From the NCBI GenBank assembly GCA_002390155.1, contig DGOS01000041.1, positions 1 to 6,934 of the forward strand: DNA of 6,934 bases. Direction: 5' to 3'. Shown piece by piece: positions 1 to 4,579 of the stretch; the first letter of the stretch is position 1; each line of letters opens with the position of its first letter. Under the pieces are notes generated by a model. The model did no database searches. It worked only from the letters and a program-made list of their open reading frames with translations, and had not been told where the DNA came from. Origin of the DNA: Hyphomicrobiaceae bacterium UBA4460 (GTDB taxonomy: Bacteria > Pseudomonadota > Alphaproteobacteria > Rhizobiales > Methyloligellaceae). The translations under genes were made by a program, and so were the position numbers.

Positions 1-1079
1 CCGAGATGGATCATCTTGGTGCCGCTGTCGATCTGCTGATAGCCGTTGGAGATGGCGATCGAGTAGAACTCCCCACGTGAGCCATTCCCACGCAGGATGC
101 AGGATGGGTACTTCCAGGTGATGGCCGAGCCGGTCTCGACTTGCGTCCAGGAGATCTTGGAGCGGTCGCCACGGCAGTCGCCACGCTTGGTGACGAAGTT
201 GTAGACGCCGCCCTTCCCCTCGGCATTACCGGGATACCAGTTCTGCACCGTTGAGTATTTGATCTCGGCGTCCTCGAGCGCGACGAGTTCGACCACGGCG
301 GCATGCAACTGGTTCTCATCGCGCATGGGCGCGGTGCAGCCTTCGAGATAGCTCACGTAAGAGCCCTTGTCGGCGATGATGAGCGTGCGCTCGAATTGGC
401 CGGTATTCTCGGCATTGATGCGGAAATAGGTGGACAGCTCCATCGGGCAGCGGACGCCCTCCGGCACGTAGACGAACGAACCGTCGGAGAACACGGCGGA
501 GTTCAGCGTGGCGTAGAAATTGTCGGTCGCCGGCACCACGGAGCCCAGATATTTCTTCACCAGTTCGGGGTGATCGCGCACCGCCTCGGAGATCGAGCAG
601 AAGATCACGCCCGCCTTGGCCAGCTCCTCCTTGAAGGTGGTGACCACGGAGACGCTGTCGAACACGGCATCGACCGCAACCTTCGGCGCCCCTTCCACGC
701 CCGCCAGCACTTCTTGCTCTTTCAGCGGGATGCCGAGCTTCTCATAGGTCTTCAGCAGCTCCGGATCGACCTCGTCGAGGCTCTTGGGCCCCTCCGTGCT
801 CTTCGGCGCGGCGTAGTAGTACAGGTCCTGAAAGTCGATCTTGGGGTACTGCACATTGGCCCAGGTGGGCTCCTGCATGGTGCGCCAACGGCGATAGGCC
901 TCCAGCCGCCATTCCAGCAGCCAGTCGGGCTCGCGCTTCTTGGCCGAGATGAAGCGGATCGTGTCCTCGTTCAGGCCCTTGGGCGCCCGGGACTCTTCGA
1001 TCTCGGTAGAGAAGCCGTATTTGTATTTGTCGACGTCGATCTCTTTGACGCGTTCGACGGTTTCTTCAACTGCAGGCAC
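1..1079 (-). CDS. sufB: Fe-S cluster assembly scaffold protein SufB, 3' end outside window
   Basis: SufB is the scaffold subunit of the cytosolic SufBC2D complex, which builds Fe-S clusters from sulfur supplied by a cysteine desulfurase and from iron. The frame reads open from position 1079 to the left edge and gives 359 residues; the family is usually about 480-495, so roughly the last quarter is missing. Recognisable SufB segments in order are [11 protein letters not shown] (about residues 18-28), [17 protein letters not shown] (about 49-65), [28 protein letters not shown] (Cys248, probably equivalent to the E. coli sulfur-accepting Cys254), [18 protein letters not shown], and [13 protein letters not shown] at the edge. 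The late conserved Cys and His of the SufB-SufD interface would lie outside. The start is GTG at 1079-1077: no other start codon lies in frame between it and the preceding gene, and an AGGAG sequence (1095-1091) sits 11 bases upstream. It follows the desulfurase gene by 30 bases on the same strand and is almost certainly co-transcribed; sufC and sufD are expected next. Confidence 0.97.
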   Translation of the reverse strand, partial: MPAVEETVERVKEIDVDKYKYGFSTEIEESRAPKGLNEDTIRFISAKKREPDWLLEWRLEAYRRWRTMQEPTWANVQYPKIDFQDLYYYAAPKSTEGPKSLDEVDPELLKTYEKLGIPLKEQEVLAGVEGAPKVAVDAVFDSVSVVTTFKEELAKAGVIFCSISEAVRDHPELVKKYLGSVVPATDNFYATLNSAVFSDGSFVYVPEGVRCPMELSTYFRINAENTGQFERTLIIADKGSYVSYLEGCTAPMRDENQLHAAVVELVALEDAEIKYSTVQNWYPGNAEGKGGVYNFVTKRGDCRGDRSKISWTQVETGSAITWKYPSCILRGNGSRGEFYSIAISNGYQQIDSGTKMIHL

Positions 1080-1090
1080 TGTCCCAAATT

Positions 1091-1095
1091 CTCCT
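1091..1095 (-). promoter_or_regulatory. Ribosome binding site of sufB, decides the GTG start
   Basis: On the minus strand the bases AGGAG lie 11 bases before the GTG at 1079. The spacing is a little long, but this is the only purine-rich match in the 30-base gap, and no ATG or TTG in the sufB frame occurs nearby. It supports the GTG as the true start. Confidence 0.7.
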
Positions 1096-1109
1096 GTTAG
1101 CGGAACCTG

Positions 1110-2261
1110 TTAGGCCGCTTCTTTTGCGTTTCGCTTAAGTCGCTTGATCAGCTCGCCAAAGGCGCTCACATACCTCTTGATATCGTCATTCTTGGTGCCA
1201 AAACCAAGGCTTACGCGAACCGCGCCGCCCGCGATTTCCGGCGAAAGTCCCATGGCTTCGAGCACGTGAGAGACTTCGACCTTGCCTGAGGAGCAGGCGC
1301 TCCCAGCACTCACCGCGATACCAGCGAGATCGAGCCCGATGACCAGGGTCTCGGCTTTGACGCCGGGCACGGCGATGCATGAGGTGTTAGGAAGCCGAGG
1401 CGCGGACGCGGAGACGATCACCGCATCGGCGGCAACGGCGCGCACGCCCTCCTCGAGCTGGTCGCGCAAGGCCGCGAGTGCCCCGACGTCCGCAAGCTCC
1501 TTGGCCGCAAGCGCGGCGGCCACGCCAAATCCGACAATGCCAGGGACATTCTCGGTGCCGGCGCGGCGGCGCCCTTCCTGTCCGCCACCCTTGATCAAAG
1601 GCTCCACACGCACGCCATCTTTCAGGACGAGTGTGCCGACACCTTTCGGTCCGCCGATCTTATGTGCCGATAGGGTCAGCATGTCGGTGCCGAGGGTTGT
1701 CATATCGAGGGGAATGCGGCCTGCCGCCTGCACCGCATCGCTGTGCAGAAGACCGCCGGCCTCATGCACGATGTCAGCTGCCTCGCGCACGGGCTGGATG
1801 GCGCCCGTCTCGTTATTGGCGGCCATGAGCGACACCAGCGGCCGCCGGCCGCCCGGCTTGTGCTTCTCCAGCGTCTTGGCGAGCACGGCAAGATCGGCAA
1901 CGCCGTCTGCGGTCACAGGGATCATGGTCGTGGTCTCTGGGTGGAAGCGTCCGCCCGACAACACCGACGGATGCTCGATCGCCGACAGGTAGAGCTGCCA
2001 GGACTCATCGCCAGCCGGCGCGGCGAGGACGAGCGCATTGGCCTCGGTGCCCCCGCTGGTGAAGATCACGTCCTCAGGGCGAGCGCCGGCAAGGCTCGCG
2101 ACCTGTCCCCTCGCCTCTTCGACGGCCGCACGAGCGGCACGGCCCTCGGCGTGTACGGAGGACGGATTGCCGGCGTGCCCAAGCGCATCGGCCACGGCCT
2201 CGCGCACTTCGGGACGAAGCGGCGCAGTGGCGTTGTAATCAAGATAAGAGCGCTGGTTCAT
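1110..2261 (-). CDS. Cysteine desulfurase, group I (NifS/IscS-like), first gene of suf operon
   Basis: A PLP-dependent class V aminotransferase-fold enzyme that converts L-cysteine to L-alanine and passes the sulfur as a persulfide to the Fe-S scaffold. It has 383 residues, close to the 385-405 usual for NifS/IscS. Visible motifs: N-terminal YLDYNATAPLRPEV (6-19), GGTEAN near the PLP phosphate (70-75), EHPS with the His that stacks on PLP (His97), NNETG (149-153), HSDAVQ with Asp175 and Gln178 contacting the cofactor, SAHKIGGPKG with the Schiff-base Lys201, RRAGTEN (232-238), and the catalytic loop SAGSACSSG with Cys323. The long SGSAC-type loop marks it as group I rather than the group II SufS type. 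The ATG at 2261 is supported because an in-frame stop lies about 40 bases upstream; the ribosome site (GGCGGA, very close to ATG) is weak. It lies 30 bases before sufB, and a promoter with an iron-control-like operator lies upstream. A second, SufS-type desulfurase may exist further along the operon, outside the window. No symbol is given because sufS, sufS2, iscS and nifS are all used for such genes. Confidence 0.96.
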   Translation of the reverse strand: MNQRSYLDYNATAPLRPEVREAVADALGHAGNPSSVHAEGRAARAAVEEARGQVASLAGARPEDVIFTSGGTEANALVLAAPAGDESWQLYLSAIEHPSVLSGGRFHPETTTMIPVTADGVADLAVLAKTLEKHKPGGRRPLVSLMAANNETGAIQPVREAADIVHEAGGLLHSDAVQAAGRIPLDMTTLGTDMLTLSAHKIGGPKGVGTLVLKDGVRVEPLIKGGGQEGRRRAGTENVPGIVGFGVAAALAAKELADVGALAALRDQLEEGVRAVAADAVIVSASAPRLPNTSCIAVPGVKAETLVIGLDLAGIAVSAGSACSSGKVEVSHVLEAMGLSPEIAGGAVRVSLGFGTKNDDIKRYVSAFGELIKRLKRNAKEAA

Positions 2262-2303
2262 GTTCCGCCGGTGCTCGCGGCTGTATGCCGCCGGTTAATG
2301 CTT

Positions 2304-2326
2304 GCGCGTGCCCCCGTCGCACGTGC
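2304..2326 (-). other. Possible hairpin in the 5' leader of the suf operon transcript
   Basis: Minus-strand GCACGTGC (2326-2319) can pair with GCACGCGC (2311-2304) with a single A-C mismatch around a 7-base loop. It sits about 43 bases ahead of the desulfurase ATG, inside the leader predicted from the upstream promoter. No U-run follows, so it is not a standard terminator. It may be a chance GC-rich fold; I know of no regulatory RNA family it matches. Confidence 0.25.
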
Positions 2327-2385
2327 TATGAAGCGCGGCCTGCAATGGACCACTCCAAGCGCCCAGCTGATTTGGAACGGTCTTG

Positions 2386-2402
2386 TTTGGAAGAATTCTA
2401 AT
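2386..2402. promoter_or_regulatory. ICE-like operator, candidate Irr binding site
   Basis: The sequence TTTGGAA-GAA-TTCTAAT matches the alphaproteobacterial iron control element, remembered as TTTAGAA-NNN-TTCTAAA, at 12 of 14 defined positions. It is an imperfect palindrome of two 7-base arms around 3 bases. It lies just downstream of the start site predicted from the minus-strand promoter at 2414-2442, where a bound repressor would block transcription of the desulfurase-sufB operon. Irr is known in rhizobia to bind such sites at genes for iron-using processes. A second copy of the left arm, TTTGGAA, starts at 2371, exactly 15 bases away, but lacks a right arm. The match is seen; binding and direction of control are inferred. 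Confidence 0.55.
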
Positions 2403-2413
2403 CTTCTTGAATG

Positions 2414-2442
2414 TGTATAGGTTTCCGGGGCCGCGAAGTCAA
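2414..2442 (-). promoter_or_regulatory. Predicted sigma-70-type promoter of the suf operon
   Basis: On the minus strand a -35 box TTGACT (2442-2437, preceded by C as often in alphaproteobacteria) is separated by exactly 17 bases from a -10 box TATACA (2419-2414). Transcription would start near 2406-2408 and give a leader of about 145 bases before the desulfurase ATG at 2261. The spacing and the -35 box are good; the -10 box matches consensus at four of six positions. Confidence 0.55.
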
Positions 2443-2457
2443 GGATTGGCGGCTTGT

Positions 2458-2488
2458 TTGGTACGTCCGCTGCAACGCCCCATATAGA
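2458..2488 (+). promoter_or_regulatory. Weak candidate promoter for the hydrolase gene
   Basis: TATAGA at 2483-2488 resembles a -10 box and lies about 50 bases ahead of the hydrolase ATG. The only -35-like hexamer near the right distance is TTGGTA at 2458-2463, with a long 19-base spacer. The pair would drive the plus strand, diverging from the suf promoter. The match is poor and could be chance. Confidence 0.25.
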
Positions 2489-2538
2489 AATCTTGCGACA
2501 CATCGTCGGCGAAACAACGCCTGTGAGGCCCGGAGTTT

Positions 2539-3210
2539 ATGCCTGAAGTCAATATCAGCGGCCCGAGCGGTCGGATCGAAGCCCGCTACCACCATCAGCC
2601 GTCTACGAGCGCGCCGGTCGCGCTGATTCTGCACCCGCACCCGCAGTTCGGCGGGACGATGAACAATCAGGTTGTCTACCACCTGTACTACGCCTTCCAG
2701 AAGCGCGGCTTCTCCGTGCTGCGGTTCAATTTTCGCGGCGTGGGGCGTAGCGAGGGCTTGTTCGACAACGGACCCGGCGAACTCGCCGACGCCGCCACGG
2801 CCCTGGACTGGCTCCAGGGCTACAACCCCGATGCCCCGGCTTGCTGGATCTGTGGCGTGTCGTTCGGCGCCTGGATCGCCATGCAGCTTCTGATGCGCCG
2901 GCCGGAGATCGAGGGCTTCATCTCCGTGGCCCCGCCCGCCAACCTCTACGACTTTACGTTCTTAGCGCCCTGCCCGTCCTCCGGGCTGATGGTCAACGGC
3001 GCCAAGGACCGCGTCGTGCCGACCGAATCGGTGCGCGGGCTCGTGGACCGGTTGAAGACGCAGAAGGGTATCGTCATCGACCATTCGACCGTGCCCGACG
3101 CCAACCACTTCTTCGAGGAGCGGATGGACGGCCTGATGGACGTGGTGCAGGGCTATCTCGACAAGCGCCTCGGCAAGCCGAACAAGAAGAAGAAAGAGTC
3201 GGCGGCGTAA
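2539..3210 (+). CDS. Alpha/beta hydrolase, COG2945-like
   Basis: A soluble alpha/beta-fold serine hydrolase of 223 residues, a typical length for the compact COG2945-like group; substrate unknown. The hallmark segment LILHPHPQFGGTMNNQVV (29-46) carries the oxyanion-side HPHP motif and is followed by RFNFRGVGRSEG (62-73). The nucleophile elbow is GVSFG with Ser108, the acid is Asp157 in GAKDRVVP, and the base is His190 in DANHFFEE, so the catalytic triad is complete. There is no signal peptide or membrane segment, so it should act in the cytosol. The C-terminus ends in a lysine-rich tail (GKPNKKKKE, about 212-220). The ATG at 2539 has GAGG 10 bases upstream (2525-2528) and GGAG only 3 bases upstream. 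It diverges from the suf operon, a neighbourhood recalled from other rhizobia, which hints at shared regulation but does not reveal its role. Generic names such as esterase or dienelactone hydrolase would be over-precise. Confidence 0.92.
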   Translation: MPEVNISGPSGRIEARYHHQPSTSAPVALILHPHPQFGGTMNNQVVYHLYYAFQKRGFSVLRFNFRGVGRSEGLFDNGPGELADAATALDWLQGYNPDAPACWICGVSFGAWIAMQLLMRRPEIEGFISVAPPANLYDFTFLAPCPSSGLMVNGAKDRVVPTESVRGLVDRLKTQKGIVIDHSTVPDANHFFEERMDGLMDVVQGYLDKRLGKPNKKKKESAA

Positions 3211-3226
3211 GGCGGCGTTCTCCCCA

Positions 3227-3286
3227 GTTCGCCACGGCTCCGGATTTGGTAATCCGGCGGCAAACCTGATAGAGGCTCTGGCGAAC
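3227..3286. repeat. Nested inverted repeats ahead of tyrS
   Basis: An outer pair GTTCGCCA (3227-3234) and TGGCGAAC (3279-3286) is perfectly complementary over 8 bases. Inside it sits a perfect 7-base stem, CCGGATT (3240-3246) and AATCCGG (3251-3257), with the 4-base loop TGGT. Together they occupy most of the 102-base gap between the hydrolase gene and tyrS. No T-run follows, so an intrinsic terminator is unlikely. A weak promoter-like pair (TTGGTA 3246-3251 and GATAGA 3268-3273, 16 bases apart) overlaps the structure. It could be an RNA fold in a read-through transcript, an operator, or chance. Confidence 0.45.
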
Positions 3287-3289
3287 ACT

Positions 3290-3316
3290 ATGAGACGCCC
3301 AGCGGCCTGCCCATGA
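3290..3316 (+). CDS. Possible 8-codon upstream reading frame overlapping the tyrS start
   Basis: ATG at 3290 opens a frame encoding MRRPAACP and ends at TGA 3314-3316. This stop overlaps the tyrS ATG (3313-3315) as ATGA, the classic arrangement for translational coupling. tyrS itself has no convincing Shine-Dalgarno sequence, whereas GGCG (3280-3283) lies 6 bases and AGAGG (3271-3275) 14 bases ahead of the small frame. The peptide contains no tyrosine, so it does not look like a tyrosine-sensing attenuator. A frame this short can easily occur by chance. Confidence 0.3.
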   Translation: MRRPAACP

Positions 3317-4566
3317 GCACTGTCAAATCGGACTTTCTGCATGAGCTCCAAACTCGGGGCTACATTCACCAGTGCACGGACGAGGCCGCGCTCGACAATC
3401 TCGCGCGGTCGGAGGTCATCACCGGCTATATCGGCTTCGACTGCACGGCGCCGAGCCTGCATGTGGGCAACCTGGTCAGCATCATGCTGCTACGGAAGCT
3501 GCAGCAGACGGGACACAAGCCGATCGTCTTAATCGGTGGCGCCACCACCAAGGTGGGCGACCCTTCCGGTAAAGACGAAACGCGCAAGCTCCTCACCGAA
3601 GAGCAGATCGACGCCAATATCGGCGGGATCGAAAGCGTGTTCTCCAAGTTCCTCGCCTTTGGCGACGGCGAAACGGACGCGAGGCTGGTCAACAACACCG
3701 ATTGGCTCGAAGCGCTCAACTACGTCGACTTCTTGCGGGACTACGGACGCCATTTCAGCGTCAACCGCATGTTGAGCCAGGATTCGGTGAAGCTGCGCCT
3801 CGAACGCGAGCAGAACTTAAGCTTCATCGAGTTCAACTACATGGTGCTGCAAGCCTACGACTTCGTGGAGCTCTACCGCCGCGAAGGCTGCCGGCTGCAG
3901 ATGGGCGGCTCCGATCAATGGGGCAACATCGTCACCGGCATCGAGCTTGGACGGCGCACCGAAAGCGCCGAGTTGTTCGGGCTCACGACGCCGCTACTCA
4001 CGACCGCCTCGGGCGCCAAGATGGGCAAGACGGCGGCGGGGGCAATTTGGCTCAACCCGGACATGCTCTCCCCTTACGACTATTGGCAGTATTGGCGGAA
4101 CGCCGAGGACGCCGACGTACCGCGCTTCCTCAAACTGTTCACCGAATTGCCGCTCCCGGAGCTCGACAAGCTGGCGGCGCTTGAAGGCGCGGAGATGAAC
4201 GAGGCCAAGAAGATCCTGGCCACCGAAGCGACGGCCCTCGTGCACGGACGCGACGCCGCCGACCGCGCGGCGGAAACGGCGCGCACCACCTTCGAGCAAG
4301 GGCAGATCGCCGAGAGCCTGCCGAGCATCGACGTGCCGCGCGGGGAGCTCGAAGCGGGCGTAGGCGTGTTGAACGCCAGCATGCTCGCCGGCTTCGTGAC
4401 GTCGACGGGCGAGGCCAGGCGCCACATCAAGGGCGGCGGGATCAAGGTCAACGATACGCCGGTGACAGATGCCCGCCAGGTGCTCACACTGTCGGACCTG
4501 ACGGACGACGGCGTGATTAAGCTCTCGCTCGGCAAGAAGCGCCACGCCCTGATCCGGCCCGTCTAG
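3313..4566 (+). CDS. tyrS: Tyrosine--tRNA ligase (tyrosyl-tRNA synthetase)
   Basis: A cytosolic class I aminoacyl-tRNA synthetase that activates tyrosine with ATP and charges tRNA-Tyr. It has 417 residues, matching the usual 400-425. The N-terminal segment [16 protein letters not shown] carries the HIGH-type ATP motif as HVGN (50-53). [14 protein letters not shown] (75-88) and the tyrosine-binding region YMVLQAYDF (176-184) follow, then GGSDQWGN (198-205). The KMSKS-type loop appears as KMGKT (236-240), a normal variant in this TyrRS subfamily. The C-terminal 65 or so residues ([17 protein letters not shown] onward) form an S4 RNA-binding domain. The ATG at 3313 fits the family N-terminus ([23 protein letters not shown]), and no earlier in-frame start exists close by, but no clear Shine-Dalgarno precedes it. 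It lies 102 bases after the hydrolase gene on the same strand, and read-through from there is possible. It faces the AsmA-like gene tail to tail. Confidence 0.98.
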   Translation: MSTVKSDFLHELQTRGYIHQCTDEAALDNLARSEVITGYIGFDCTAPSLHVGNLVSIMLLRKLQQTGHKPIVLIGGATTKVGDPSGKDETRKLLTEEQIDANIGGIESVFSKFLAFGDGETDARLVNNTDWLEALNYVDFLRDYGRHFSVNRMLSQDSVKLRLEREQNLSFIEFNYMVLQAYDFVELYRREGCRLQMGGSDQWGNIVTGIELGRRTESAELFGLTTPLLTTASGAKMGKTAAGAIWLNPDMLSPYDYWQYWRNAEDADVPRFLKLFTELPLPELDKLAALEGAEMNEAKKILATEATALVHGRDAADRAAETARTTFEQGQIAESLPSIDVPRGELEAGVGVLNASMLAGFVTSTGEARRHIKGGGIKVNDTPVTDARQVLTLSDLTDDGVIKLSLGKKRHALIRPV

Positions 4567-4579
4567 GCGGATCGTCCGC
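4567..4579. terminator. Small palindrome between convergent genes, doubtful bidirectional terminator
   Basis: GCGGA (4567-4571) and TCCGC (4575-4579) form a 5-base stem with a 3-base loop that fills almost the whole 12-base gap between the tyrS stop and the stop of the opposing gene. There is no T-run on either side, so intrinsic termination would be weak. Its position between convergent genes is the only real argument for it. Confidence 0.2.

Noticed and set aside
11..319. 102-residue minus-strand frame rich in Ser, Arg and Pro
   Set aside because: It is an out-of-frame reading of sufB and has no recognisable domain.
303..1100. 265-residue open frame on the plus strand
   Set aside because: It lies antisense to sufB, whose motifs are unmistakable in the minus-strand frame. 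Its composition is the His/Arg/Leu/Gly-rich pattern typical of the reverse strand of GC-rich genes.
1282..1992. 236-residue plus-strand frame
   Set aside because: It is antisense to the desulfurase and is a low-complexity Ser/Pro/Ala translation.
1743..2420. 225-residue plus-strand frame reaching into the divergent region
   Set aside because: Most of it is antisense to the desulfurase; the rest crosses the predicted suf promoter. There is no domain and no ribosome site.
2258..2682. Two minus-strand frames (2258-2503 and 2398-2682) that might be a gene between the operon and the hydrolase
   Set aside because: They overlap the suf promoter, the ICE-like site or the hydrolase coding region, and show no family motifs. 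Their composition looks like non-coding translation.
3240..3257. Hairpin considered as an intrinsic terminator of the hydrolase gene
   Set aside because: The 7-base stem is followed by CGGCAAACC with no T-run on the plus strand.
3211..3312. T-box riboswitch ahead of tyrS
   Set aside because: No T-box consensus and no terminator/antiterminator pair are visible. The gap is too short, and such switches are mostly found in Gram-positive bacteria.
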